Source: [Flexibacter] sp. ATCC 35103 (GTDB taxonomy: Bacteria > Bacteroidota > Bacteroidia > Flavobacteriales > Flavobacteriaceae). Taken from it: 64,000 bases of DNA. The DNA lies in the NCBI RefSeq assembly GCF_001975985.1, contig NZ_MTQF01000010.1, positions 62,001 through 126,000 on the forward strand. Direction: 5' to 3'. The position numbers and the translations under genes were made by a program. Shown here piece by piece: positions 14,721 to 23,114 of this stretch (its first letter is position 1; each line of letters begins with the position of its first letter). A model generated the notes under the pieces. It was not told where the DNA came from. It saw only the letters and a list, made by a program, of their open reading frames with translations, and ran no database searches.

Positions 14721-16412
14721 ATGTCAGACGATAAGAAAGTAATTTTCTCAATGCAAAAATTGAGCAAAACCTATCAGGGAGCAGACAAACCAGTGCTTAA
14801 AAATATCTATTTAAGTTTCTTTTACGGAGCTAAAATTGGTATTCTTGGATTAAATGGTTCTGGAAAATCTTCTCTTTTAAAGATTATTGCCGGAGTAGAT
14901 AAAAATTATCAGGGAGATGTTGTTTTTCAACCAGGTTACACAGTTGGTTATTTAGAGCAAGAACCAATTCTTGATGATTCTAAAACAGTTATCGAAATTG
15001 TTCGTGAAGGAGCAGCAGAAACAATGGCAGTTTTAGAAGAATACAATCAAATCAATGATTTATTTGGTCTTGAAGAAAACTACTCAGATCCAGATAAAAT
15101 GGATAAGTTGATGGATCGTCAGGCAGCATTACAAGATAAAATCGATGCTCTTGGTGCTTGGGAAATCGATACAAAACTTGAAATTGCAATGGATGCTTTA
15201 CGTACTCCGGAAGGAGATACGCCAATTAAAAACCTTTCAGGAGGTGAGCGTCGTCGTGTAGCTTTATGTCGTTTGTTATTGCAACAGCCAGATGTATTAT
15301 TGCTTGATGAGCCTACCAACCACCTTGATGCTGAGTCTGTTCTTTGGTTAGAGCAATACTTAGCGCAATATTCCGGAACTGTAATTGCGGTAACGCACGA
15401 TAGATATTTCCTGGATAATGTTGCGGGTTGGATTCTTGAGTTAGATAGAGGTGAAGGTATTCCATGGAAAGGAAATTATTCTTCGTGGTTAGATCAAAAA
15501 TCAAACCGTATGGCACAAGAAGAAAAAGTAGCTTCAAAACGTAGAAAAACTTTAGAGCGTGAGCTGGACTGGGTTCGTCAGGGAGCAAAAGGTCGTCAGA
15601 CAAAACAAAAAGCGCGTTTACAGAATTACGACAAATTATTAAACGAAGATCAAAAACAACTGGATGAAAATCTGGAAATCTATATCCCGAACGGTCCGCG
15701 TTTAGGAACAAATGTTATCGAAGCTAAAAATGTTGCAAAAGCCTTTGGAGACAAATTATTGTACGATAATTTAAACTTCACTTTGCCACAAGCCGGAATT
15801 GTTGGAATCATTGGACCAAACGGTGCCGGTAAATCTACTATTTTCAAAATGATTATGGGAGAGCAAGCTACGGATAGCGGAGAATTTTCAGTTGGTGAAA
15901 CGGTGAAAATCGCTTATGTAGATCAATCTCACTCTAATATTGATCCAAATAAATCAATCTGGGAAAATTTCGCAGATGGTCAGGAATTAATTATGATGGG
16001 AGGAAAGCAAGTAAATTCTAGGGCTTACTTATCACGCTTTAACTTTGGTGGAGGCGAGCAAAATAAAAAAGTTTCAATGTTATCAGGTGGTGAGCGTAAC
16101 CGTTTGCACTTAGCTATGACGTTGAAAGAGGAAGGAAACGTACTTTTGCTGGATGAGCCTACGAATGATTTAGATGTAAATACACTTCGTGCACTTGAAG
16201 AAGGTTTAGAGAATTTTGCTGGTTGTGCCGTAATTATTTCGCACGACAGATGGTTCTTAGACAGAATTTGTACGCACATTCTAGCTTTTGAAGGAGATTC
16301 TGAAGTTTACTATTTTGAAGGTGGTTTCTCTGAATATGAAGAAAATAAAAAGAAACGTTTAGGTGGTGATTTAACTCCAAAACGTTTGAAATACAGAAAA
16401 TTAATTAGATAA
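14721..16412 (+). CDS. ettA: ABC-F protein, energy-dependent translational throttle EttA
   Basis: This 563-residue soluble protein binds the ribosomal E site and gates the start of elongation according to the ATP/ADP level. It has two ABC cassettes: Walker A GLNGSGKSS near 43 with signature LSGGERRR, and Walker A GPNGAGKST near 370 with signature LSGGERNR. Both Walker B segments read LLLDEPTN. The linker between the cassettes is rich in Lys/Arg (SKRRKTLERELDWVRQGAKGRQTKQKARL), as expected for the P-site tRNA-interacting motif. There is no membrane domain. The length and the linker fit EttA better than Uup or antibiotic-resistance ABC-F proteins. A strong terminator follows. Confidence 0.9.
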   Translation: MSDDKKVIFSMQKLSKTYQGADKPVLKNIYLSFFYGAKIGILGLNGSGKSSLLKIIAGVDKNYQGDVVFQPGYTVGYLEQEPILDDSKTVIEIVREGAAETMAVLEEYNQINDLFGLEENYSDPDKMDKLMDRQAALQDKIDALGAWEIDTKLEIAMDALRTPEGDTPIKNLSGGERRRVALCRLLLQQPDVLLLDEPTNHLDAESVLWLEQYLAQYSGTVIAVTHDRYFLDNVAGWILELDRGEGIPWKGNYSSWLDQKSNRMAQEEKVASKRRKTLERELDWVRQGAKGRQTKQKARLQNYDKLLNEDQKQLDENLEIYIPNGPRLGTNVIEAKNVAKAFGDKLLYDNLNFTLPQAGIVGIIGPNGAGKSTIFKMIMGEQATDSGEFSVGETVKIAYVDQSHSNIDPNKSIWENFADGQELIMMGGKQVNSRAYLSRFNFGGGEQNKKVSMLSGGERNRLHLAMTLKEEGNVLLLDEPTNDLDVNTLRALEEGLENFAGCAVIISHDRWFLDRICTHILAFEGDSEVYYFEGGFSEYEENKKKRLGGDLTPKRLKYRKLIR

Positions 16413-16436
16413 TAATTCTGAATAATTTTTAAATTT

Positions 16437-16482
16437 TAAAATCCCAAATTCAAATTGATAGATTTGAACTTGGGATTTTTTT
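16437..16482 (+). terminator. Intrinsic terminator after ettA
   Basis: AAATCCCAAATTCAAAT and ATTTGAACTTGGGATTTTTTT form a long stem with one bulge, a 6-nt loop and a T-run. Confidence 0.8.
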
Positions 16483-16505
16483 ATATTATAAGGCAAAGCC
16501 ATTTT

Positions 16506-16607
16506 TGTCATTTCAACCGAAGGGAGAAATCACACAAAAAGCATCGCAATCAAAATCGCCATTCTTAGTCGAGTTACGCGTGTGATTTCTCGCTCCTCGA
16601 AATGACA
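16506..16607. repeat. Dispersed palindromic repeat, GTCATTTC/GAAATGACA subfamily
   Basis: Left arm 16506-16535 (GTCATTTC...GGGAGAAATCACAC) pairs with right arm 16580-16607 (GTGTGATTTCTC...GAAATGACA) around a 44-nt loop. The arms look like a diverged form of the GAGGAACGAAGCAATCTC repeats downstream. Between 16610 and 16690 lies A/T-rich DNA with a fragment of another dispersed repeat (GTGTAAATCCGC...AATCGGTGGG). Confidence 0.7.
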
Positions 16608-16695
16608 TAAAATGCGAATTTTAAAAAAAAAATAGCAGAGTCTGTGTAAATCCGCTTAATCAGTAAAATCGGTGGGTTATTTTTACGGAAGCAAC

Positions 16696-17139
16696 TTACA
16701 AAAACTTAACTTTCAACTCTGGAGTTGGAATCATACAACTTTCTTTCTTCCCATACCAGTTGTAACGATTCTTTGCAATATAATCGTAAATATAGTTTCG
16801 AAGTTTTTCCGGTAAAATTTTAAAAATAGAAGTTATACTATAAATTCCTCCTAAATCTTTTCCAATTTCCAAAACCGCTGAAGATTTATAATAATATGCA
16901 ATGCCAGGATTATATAAAATAATACTATCAATTTTAGTTTGATCAACACCTATATATTTACAAATTTCAATTCCTAATTCTGATTGCAAAGCCACAAACC
17001 GAAAGGTATCCTTTTTATCATGTTTGATAATAAACTGAACAGCGCCATTGCATAAATTACAAACGCCATCGAAGAGAATTATTTTTTTGCCAGGGACTGT
17101 CTTTGCGAGGAACGAAGCAATCTCACTTTGTGTTTTCAT
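16696..17139 (-). CDS. DCC family (DUF393) thiol-disulfide oxidoreductase-like protein
   Basis: This 147-residue protein carries the family signature DGVCNLC (Cys27 and Cys30), followed by NGAVQFIIKHD and FRFVALQSELG. DCC proteins have a thioredoxin-like fold and a predicted, mostly untested, redox role. The family normally starts a few residues before KKIILFDGVCNLC. Here residues 5-13 (SEIASFLAK) are encoded by a copy of the dispersed repeat at 17103-17126, and no ATG, GTG or TTG codon lies between the repeat and the conserved core. The repeat therefore appears to have become part of the coding sequence. Confidence 0.85.
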   Translation of the reverse strand: MKTQSEIASFLAKTVPGKKIILFDGVCNLCNGAVQFIIKHDKKDTFRFVALQSELGIEICKYIGVDQTKIDSIILYNPGIAYYYKSSAVLEIGKDLGGIYSITSIFKILPEKLRNYIYDYIAKNRYNWYGKKESCMIPTPELKVKFL

Positions 17140-17188
17140 ATATGTTAGTTGCTTGTTTTAGTGCGGTTGCTTCGTTCCTCGCAATGAC
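17102..17188. repeat. Inverted pair of GAGGAACGAAGCAATCTC repeats (copies A and B)
   Basis: Copy A (17103-17126, forward) and copy B (17165-17188, reverse) form a hairpin with about 24-bp arms and a 38-nt loop. Copy A lies inside the start of the DCC gene. Confidence 0.8.
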
Positions 17189-17204
17189 TTTGCGTATGTG
17201 TGTC

Positions 17205-17229
17205 CTTGCGAGGAACGAAGCAATCTCAC
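17205..17229 (+). repeat. GAGGAACGAAGCAATCTC repeat (copy C)
   Basis: This forward copy ends 20 nt past the stop codon of the GIY-YIG gene. With copy D it forms a direct repeat that brackets that gene. Confidence 0.8.
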
Positions 17230-17249
17230 TCTGTTTTTCTATATAGTAT

Positions 17250-17555
17250 TTACATAATCAGTATATCTTCAATTTCTTCAAATAAATCTTTCCAAGTTGG
17301 ATTTATTGAGTGAATCAAATCATTTTTGGCTTCTCTAGAACCTGCTTTAATTTGTTTTTCTCTACTTATAGCATCTTCAATCCATTGAAATTGTTCATAG
17401 TAAACAAGAATATTCAGATTATATCGAGCCGAAAAAGATTTGGCATATTTTTTATTTTTATGTTCTAAAATTCTTTTCGGAAGATTTGAAGTTACACCCG
17501 TGTAAATAACAGTTTGATATTTATTAGTAATTATGTATACGAACCCCAGCTTCAT
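17250..17555 (-). CDS. Small single-domain GIY-YIG nuclease family protein
   Basis: This 101-residue protein is a single GIY-YIG domain. The GIY part is FVYIITNK (about 5-12) and the YIG part is VIYTGVTSNLPKRILEHK (about 16-33), with the catalytic Arg/His region in K-R-I-L-E-H. The conserved Glu is probably in DAISREKQIK. It resembles the YhbQ/UPF0213-like proteins common in Bacteroidota, whose function is poorly known. Copies of the same palindromic repeat bracket it: copy C ends 20 nt past its stop, and copy D begins 23 nt before its start. This suggests that gene and repeats may have moved together, which is inference. Confidence 0.85.
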   Translation of the reverse strand: MKLGFVYIITNKYQTVIYTGVTSNLPKRILEHKNKKYAKSFSARYNLNILVYYEQFQWIEDAISREKQIKAGSREAKNDLIHSINPTWKDLFEEIEDILIM

Positions 17556-17578
17556 TTTTTATTCTCTTTTTAAGTTTA

Positions 17579-17666
17579 GTCATTGCGAGGAACGAAGCAA
17601 TCTCACTATTTTTTTACATACTGCATTTGCTCATGTTTGTGTGGTTGCTTCGTTCCTCGCAATGAC
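17579..17666. repeat. Inverted pair of GAGGAACGAAGCAATCTC repeats (copies D and E)
   Basis: Copy D (17579-17606, forward) and copy E (17643-17666, reverse) form a hairpin with a 36-nt loop. The 355-nt gap 17556-17910 holds these copies and then only A/T-rich sequence, with no gene I can support. Confidence 0.8.
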
Positions 17667-17910
17667 AAAACTAAAGAATAAAATTTTTAATATAAGATTT
17701 TTATTACTATTGTTTTTGTTTATTAAAATTGTATTTTTGATTATTTTTACAAATCAAATACGGCTTTCATAAATTATTTTTAATCGAGTTTTATAAAATA
17801 TCCATCTTCTTAATTATCTTTCTAAAAATCTTTGTTTAAATCGCTTTATTTTAATTTTAGATAAAATTTAAGCTTTTTTTAAACTGAAAACTGCCACTGC
17901 GACTAAAAAC

Positions 17911-20076
17911 TTATTTCTTACCAGCTTCAACAAATTCTAATTCATCTAGACTTACTTTCGAGGTAAAGATTCCGTAATTTACTGTAGCTTTATTTTTTTC
18001 GATTGAATCGATACTTCCAACAGATCTTCCGTCTAACATTCTTACGCGATCACCAACTTTTAAAATTGGTTTTGGTTTTTCGATAACAGGTTTAAGCTTC
18101 TTTTCTTTTTTCTCTTTTCGGATTTCTTCCACTTGAACTGAAACTTCTGCAATAACTTCTTTTTTCTTTTCGATTATAGCTTTAGTTTCTTTTGGAGTGG
18201 CTTTTTTACGTTTTGAATTTTCAATTTCAATAATTTTCAAAAATTCACCAATTAGTTCTTTTTTATTTTTATTGTTGAAATATTTCTCAGAGATATCTTC
18301 AATTTTCTGACCAATGTAAATCGTCTTTTGATTGCTATCATATAATTCCTGATAGCTTTCTAATTTCTGTTTGATTTTTACATTGATGTTTTCCATCTTT
18401 TTGCTTTCTTCACGTGCTCGGGTTTCTTCTTCTTTTAGATTAATAGAAGTTTTTTCGAGTTTCGAACGTTCTTTTTGAAGTGTTGCAATAGTTTTGTCAA
18501 AACGAACTTTTCCAACTTCGATTTTCTTTTTCGCACGATTTATTAATCCAAACGGGATTCCATTTTTCAATGCAACTTCAAAAGTAAACGAACTTCCTGC
18601 CTGACCTAATGCTAATTTGTACATTGGTTCCAATGATTTTTCGTCAAACATCATATTGGCATTTGTAGCATAAGGCAATTCGTTTGCCAAAATTTTCAAA
18701 TTTGAATAATGCGTTGTTATAATTCCAAAAGCTTCACGATGATAAAACTCTTCCAGGAAAATTTCAGCCAATGCTCCTCCAAGTTCAGGATCTGAACCTG
18801 TACCAAACTCATCAATCAAAAACATGGTTTTCTTGTTACATTTCTTCAGGAAATAATTCATGTTTTTTAATCGGTAGCTATAAGTACTTAAATGATTTTC
18901 AATAGATTGATTGTCTCCAATATCAGTTAAAATTCTATCGAATAAGAAAGTTTCACTACGCTCGTGAACCGGAATTAACATCCCTGATTGCAGCATTAAT
19001 TGTAATAAACCAACTGTTTTAAGTGAAATTGTTTTTCCTCCGGCATTTGGTCCGGAAATCACAATGATTCGGTTATCTTGCTTTAGTTCAATAGTTTGAG
19101 GATGTGTAACTTCATTCTTTTGCTTATTATTCAAATATAAAATTGGGTGATAAGCTTCTCTGAAAAATAGTCTTCTTTCTTCGGTAATTGTAGGCAGGAT
19201 TCCGTTGATTCTATTAGCATATTTTGCTTTTCCGGCAACTACATCAATATCGCTCAGAAATTCCTGATACTCAATTAATATTGGTAAAAACGGACGAATA
19301 TCATTTGATAATTGCTTTAAAATTCGGGTAATTTCTTCTTTTTCCTCGTATTCTAAATTGGCTAGTTCTCTTGAATATTGTAATGTAGCTTCAGGTTCGA
19401 TGTAAGCTATACTTCCAGTCTTGGAACTTCCTAAAATAGACCCTTTTACTTTACGGCGATACATGGCTAAAACCGCTAAAACACGACGATTTTGGACAAA
19501 ACTTTCTTTGATATCGTCTAAATAACCAAGGCTATTATTGTGAGTAAGTGCAACTCCAAAACTTTGATTTACTTTGCCGCGAACAATATTCATATTTTGG
19601 CGTATGCTTAAAAGGGCGGGAGAAGCATTGTCTTTAATTTCTCCGTATTTATCTACAATTGCATCAATTAGGGTTACAATGTCTTTTGTATATTCAACTC
19701 TGGAAGCTCTTTCGTTTAGGTTTGGGTAGTAATCATCAAATTTTTTAAGGAAATTCAATAAAAAATTTGCTGTAGACGAAAGCGTTGCTATTTTTCTAAA
19801 ACTTCCAACTTCAAGGAAACTATCCTCAATTGCGAGAAATTTGATTTCATGCGTTATGGCGTCAAATCCATGATTTGGAATGGCGTTATTATTTTCAAAA
19901 GAAGAAACATATTCTGATGTCTGCATCAATGCCTGCATCAAAGTTTCTTTATCTCTAAATGGAGTTATTTTTAAAGCTTTATCTTTTCCTATATCTGTAT
20001 TACAGCCAGCCGAAATAGTTTCGAGGACTGTTGGAAATTGTAAATCTTGTAATGTTTTTTCGGTAATGGATATCAT
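17911..20076 (-). CDS. mutS2: MutS2-type DNA-binding ATPase lacking an Smr domain
   Basis: This 721-residue protein is a MutS2 homologue; relatives limit recombination or rescue collided ribosomes. The MutS core III/lever region fills about 1-300. Walker A ISGPNAGGKT lies near 330, Walker B MFLIDEFGTGSD near 412, and the signature-like THYSNLK follows. A long charged coiled coil (about 510-650) comes next, and then a KOW-like end (KVGDRVRMLDGRSVGSIDSIEKN). The C-terminal Smr nuclease domain of B. subtilis MutS2 is absent; the protein stops at EFVEAGKK. A -7 element (TACTTTTG on the minus strand) lies at 20101-20108. Confidence 0.88.
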   Translation of the reverse strand: MISITEKTLQDLQFPTVLETISAGCNTDIGKDKALKITPFRDKETLMQALMQTSEYVSSFENNNAIPNHGFDAITHEIKFLAIEDSFLEVGSFRKIATLSSTANFLLNFLKKFDDYYPNLNERASRVEYTKDIVTLIDAIVDKYGEIKDNASPALLSIRQNMNIVRGKVNQSFGVALTHNNSLGYLDDIKESFVQNRRVLAVLAMYRRKVKGSILGSSKTGSIAYIEPEATLQYSRELANLEYEEKEEITRILKQLSNDIRPFLPILIEYQEFLSDIDVVAGKAKYANRINGILPTITEERRLFFREAYHPILYLNNKQKNEVTHPQTIELKQDNRIIVISGPNAGGKTISLKTVGLLQLMLQSGMLIPVHERSETFLFDRILTDIGDNQSIENHLSTYSYRLKNMNYFLKKCNKKTMFLIDEFGTGSDPELGGALAEIFLEEFYHREAFGIITTHYSNLKILANELPYATNANMMFDEKSLEPMYKLALGQAGSSFTFEVALKNGIPFGLINRAKKKIEVGKVRFDKTIATLQKERSKLEKTSINLKEEETRAREESKKMENINVKIKQKLESYQELYDSNQKTIYIGQKIEDISEKYFNNKNKKELIGEFLKIIEIENSKRKKATPKETKAIIEKKKEVIAEVSVQVEEIRKEKKEKKLKPVIEKPKPILKVGDRVRMLDGRSVGSIDSIEKNKATVNYGIFTSKVSLDELEFVEAGKK

Positions 20077-20100
20077 TTAATTTCTTTAACAAAGTACACA

Positions 20101-20108
20101 CAAAAGTA
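20101..20108 (-). promoter_or_regulatory. -7 promoter element of mutS2
   Basis: On the minus strand this reads TACTTTTG, 24 nt before the start codon, matching TAnnTTTG. Confidence 0.45.
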
Positions 20109-20209
20109 CGAAAACATAATCATTGAATTCTATAAAGTTCCAGTCTAAATTTATCACTTTCTAAATATGATTTCTATAAAAAAATCCCGAGATTAGCCTT
20201 AAAAAAAGT

Positions 20210-20875
20210 ATGGACGTTAAAATGCATGATTCCTGGAAACCAGTTTTAAATGAAGAATTTGAAAAACCTTATTTCCACGAATTAATTGATTTTGTAAAAT
20301 CTGAATATGCAACTAAGATTTGTTATCCTAAAGGGAATCAGATTTTTTCAGCTTTTGATCATTGCCATTTTGATCAGGTAAAGGTTGTTATTATCGGACA
20401 AGATCCCTATCATGGTCCTAATCAGGCTAATGGTTTGTGTTTTTCAGTAAATGACGGAATACCATTTCCACCATCTCTTCAAAATATTTTCAAAGAAATC
20501 GAAACTGATTTAAATGTACCAATTCCAAAAACAGGTAATCTGGAACGTTGGGCAGATCAGGGTGTTTTTCTTTTAAATGCTACTTTGACCGTTAGACAAT
20601 CTGAAGCTGGAAGTCATCAGGGAAAAGGTTGGGAAAAATTTACAGATGCAGTAATTAAGCAAATTTCGGCTCATAGTAAAGATGTTGTTTTTTTATTATG
20701 GGGAGGTTTTGCGCAAAAGAAAGCTGCACTAATTGATGCTTCAAAACATCATATTCTAAAATCAGGGCATCCATCGCCATTGAGCGCAAATAGAGGATTT
20801 TGGTTTGGGAATAAACATTTTAGTCAAGCAAATACTTTCTTGAAGTCAAAAGGATTGAAAGAAATTGAATGGTGA
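20210..20875 (+). CDS. ung: Uracil-DNA glycosylase, family 1
   Basis: This 221-residue base-excision enzyme removes uracil from DNA. The water-activating loop GQDPYHGPNQANGLCFSV carries catalytic Asp65. The HPSPLSANRG motif carries the DNA-intercalating loop and His187. The uracil-binding NLERWADQGVFLLNATLTV segment is also present. The length matches E. coli Ung. It is divergent from mutS2 across 132 nt and is followed by a bidirectional terminator, so it is monocistronic. Confidence 0.96.
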   Translation: MDVKMHDSWKPVLNEEFEKPYFHELIDFVKSEYATKICYPKGNQIFSAFDHCHFDQVKVVIIGQDPYHGPNQANGLCFSVNDGIPFPPSLQNIFKEIETDLNVPIPKTGNLERWADQGVFLLNATLTVRQSEAGSHQGKGWEKFTDAVIKQISAHSKDVVFLLWGGFAQKKAALIDASKHHILKSGHPSPLSANRGFWFGNKHFSQANTFLKSKGLKEIEW

Positions 20876-20901
20876 TAACAGACTAAAATAGTATTGTTAT
20901 A

Positions 20902-20939
20902 AAAAAAAAGCCAGTTAAAATTTAACTGGCTTTTTTTTA
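20902..20939. terminator. Bidirectional intrinsic terminator
   Basis: AAAAAGCCAGTTAAA and TTTAACTGGCTTTTTTTT form a perfect stem with A- and T-runs on both sides. It lies between the convergent ends at 20875 and 20937. Confidence 0.85.
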
Positions 20940-21311
20940 TTTTTTTATGATCTCGTCTAAGACTGCTTTATTCTCGTAGTTAATAACTTTTAAGATTACC
21001 TCTTGGTTTTTAACTGTTTTTCCTTCAATGATATAAAGTTTTCCTTTTTTGAAAGAAACATTACTTTGATCAAAGTCAACATCTCCAAATTTCAGGGTAT
21101 TTTTTATGTCAGCTGTATCAATCCATTTTTCATTTAAAGTCTGAATTGCTTTTTCAGAATATTGAAAAGGTTTTGTACGTAGGTTATTTAAAACTCGGGC
21201 ATTTGGGAAATAGTTGCAGCGAGTATCTTTTCCACTGAAAACAAGGGCTACAAAAAAGCATCCCATAACCAAACCAACTAAATAATAAGCAAAACGATGT
21301 GCGAACTTCAT
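20937..21311 (-). CDS. Membrane-anchored DUF4258-like protein
   Basis: This 124-residue protein has one N-terminal membrane segment (about 8-27, YYLVGLVMGCFFVALVF). The remainder reads like DUF4258: YSEKAIQTLNEKWIDTADIKNTLKFGDV, then KKGKLYIIEGKT and VILKVINYENKAVL. DUF4258 resembles toxin-like nuclease folds by sequence pattern, but no activity is established for this membrane-anchored form. The frame is open to 21329, but that start overlaps the -7 element at 21327-21334, so ATG 21311 is chosen. Confidence 0.6.
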   Translation of the reverse strand: MKFAHRFAYYLVGLVMGCFFVALVFSGKDTRCNYFPNARVLNNLRTKPFQYSEKAIQTLNEKWIDTADIKNTLKFGDVDFDQSNVSFKKGKLYIIEGKTVKNQEVILKVINYENKAVLDEIIKK

Positions 21312-21326
21312 GAAATAAAATTTTTG

Positions 21327-21358
21327 CAAAGGTACATTAAAGTTCCCTTAAAATACAA
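21327..21358 (-). promoter_or_regulatory. Consensus promoter of the DUF4258-like gene
   Basis: On the minus strand TTG (21356-21358), a 21-nt spacer and TACCTTTG (21327-21334) match the Bacteroidota promoter. It overlaps the end of the alanine dehydrogenase gene. Confidence 0.6.
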
Positions 21359-22547
21359 GTAAATTGATATCGTTATCAGGTAAATCAAACCATTCGCCAA
21401 TTGCTTTATTGGTTAAAATTCCGTGATACAAATAAATTCCGTTTTTTAAACCTTTATTACATCGTATAGCACTTTCTAAACCACCATCTTCAGCTATTTG
21501 AAGTAAGTAAGGAGTAAGGATGTTACTTATTGATAATGAGGCAGTTTTAGAATATCTTGAAGGAATGTTTGGCACACAATAATGTAAAACATTACTTTTT
21601 ATAAACGTTGGTTTTTCATGAGTCGTCACTTCTGAAGTTTCAAAGCAACCTCCGGTGTCAATGCTTACATCGACAATTACAGCACCTTTTTTCATGTGTT
21701 CAACCATGGTTTCTGTAACTATAATCGGACAGCGTTCTTTTCCGCGCATCGCGCCAATAGCAACATCACAACGTCTTAATGCTTTTAATAATGCTTTTTG
21801 CTGCACTGTAGAAGTAAAGATTCGCTGGTTTAAATTATTCTGTAAACGTCGTAATTTTGTAATCGAATTATCAAAAACTTTTACGTTTGCACCTAAACCA
21901 ATTGCGGTTTTTGCAGCAAATTCACCAACAGTTCCTGCGCCTAAAATTACAACTTCAGTAGGAGGAACGCCGGTTATGTTTCCAAATAAAAGTCCTTTTC
22001 CAAATTCATCAGTAATCATTAATTCTGCAGCAATAAGTATAGAGGCAGTTCCTGCAATCTCGCTTAATGATTTTACGGCAGGATATGATCCGTCTTCGTC
22101 CTTAATATATTCAAAAGCTAATGCTGTAATCTTTTTTTGAGCTAAAGCTTCGAAATAAGTTTTCTTTTTTGTTTTTAACTGAATGGCAGAAATAATAATC
22201 GTTTCCGGATTAATCATCTCAATTTCTGCTAATGTGGGTGGTTCAACCTTTAGTAACATTGGGCATCCAAAAACTTTTTTGGTATCTTTTGTTACTTCGG
22301 CTCCGGCATCTGAGTACTCTTTGTCAGAATAACTCGAACTTTCTCCTGCTCCGGACTCAATCATAACACGGTGACCTTCATAAGTCAGCGAATTTACAGC
22401 ATCCGGGGTTAAGCAAATACGACGCTCCTGATAACTTGTTTCTTTAGGAATTCCTATAAAAAGTTCACTTTTGAATCGGCCAATTTCAAGTTTTTCTTCT
22501 TGTGGCAACAATTGTTGTTTCGTAAACGGAGTTAATGTGATTGACAT
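21348..22547 (-). CDS. ald: Alanine dehydrogenase
   Basis: This 399-residue enzyme interconverts L-alanine and pyruvate with NAD+. The N-terminal catalytic domain shows GIPKETSYQERRICLTPDAVNSL and the substrate-binding KVEPPT. The Rossmann motif GAGTVGEFAAKTAIGLGA lies near 205-222, with an acidic residue (VFDN) at the end of the second strand as expected for NAD. Transhydrogenase alpha is the closest alternative, but the length and lack of a membrane part favour Ald. It is downstream of the GNAT gene on the same strand. Confidence 0.85.
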   Translation of the reverse strand: MSITLTPFTKQQLLPQEEKLEIGRFKSELFIGIPKETSYQERRICLTPDAVNSLTYEGHRVMIESGAGESSSYSDKEYSDAGAEVTKDTKKVFGCPMLLKVEPPTLAEIEMINPETIIISAIQLKTKKKTYFEALAQKKITALAFEYIKDEDGSYPAVKSLSEIAGTASILIAAELMITDEFGKGLLFGNITGVPPTEVVILGAGTVGEFAAKTAIGLGANVKVFDNSITKLRRLQNNLNQRIFTSTVQQKALLKALRRCDVAIGAMRGKERCPIIVTETMVEHMKKGAVIVDVSIDTGGCFETSEVTTHEKPTFIKSNVLHYCVPNIPSRYSKTASLSISNILTPYLLQIAEDGGLESAIRCNKGLKNGIYLYHGILTNKAIGEWFDLPDNDINLLVF

Positions 22548-22630
22548 GTGTTGTTCGAAAAATTAAGAGTACAAATTACGTAAAAAGTTTTAAATCAATG
22601 TAAAAATTCTGCTAATACTATGTGATGAAA

Positions 22631-23104
22631 TTACGGCATAATTTTTTCCATTTTTATGTCGGCTCTTTCATAAATTCCGCCATCTAAAGGAACTTCTGTA
22701 AAACCAAATTTCTCATACAAGTGAATCGCCGGAAGTAATTTTCGATTTGAATACAAAAATAATTTTTGAATGTTGTTTTCTTTGGCTATAGCCAGACAAT
22801 GTACCAGCATTTTATTTCTAATTCCTAAACCTTGCGCCTGGTCAGAAACTGCCATTTTACTCAATTCAAATGTTGAATCATTAACCTTCATTAAGGAAAC
22901 AGTTCCTACAATCTCATCATTATATTTAGCGTAAAAAATTAATCCTCCTTTATTGATAATTTCTTCCTGAGGATTCGAAAGTACTATTTCGTCTTTTTCT
23001 TCAACTCTAAAATATTTTTGAAGCCATTCTTTATTTAAGATTTTTATTGAATCTTTTAAATCGGGTGAGAATGGGATTATTTCGACTGTATTTTGGGAAT
23101 TCAT
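22631..23104 (-). CDS. GNAT family N-acetyltransferase
   Basis: This 157-residue protein has the GNAT fold and probably acetylates a small molecule or protein with acetyl-CoA. The acetyl-CoA loop reads AVSDQAQGLGIRNKMLVHCL (Q-x-x-G-x-G/A variant). The strand before it is STFELSKM, and the C-terminal LYEKFGFTEVPL is typical. It follows tsaE by 10 nt, so the two genes are probably co-transcribed; the substrate is unknown. Confidence 0.85.
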   Translation of the reverse strand: MNSQNTVEIIPFSPDLKDSIKILNKEWLQKYFRVEEKDEIVLSNPQEEIINKGGLIFYAKYNDEIVGTVSLMKVNDSTFELSKMAVSDQAQGLGIRNKMLVHCLAIAKENNIQKLFLYSNRKLLPAIHLYEKFGFTEVPLDGGIYERADIKMEKIMP

Positions 23105-23114
23105 TTCTTATATT

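Noticed and set aside
17103..17666. Possible CRISPR-like array made of five repeat copies.
   Set aside because: Copies alternate in orientation, spacing is irregular (about 17 to 350 nt), and a protein gene lies between two of them. No cas genes are near.
17533..17772. A 79-codon open frame on the plus strand.
   Set aside because: Half of it is translation of the D/E palindromic repeats, and the rest is A/T-rich poly-hydrophobic sequence overlapping the GIY-YIG promoter region.
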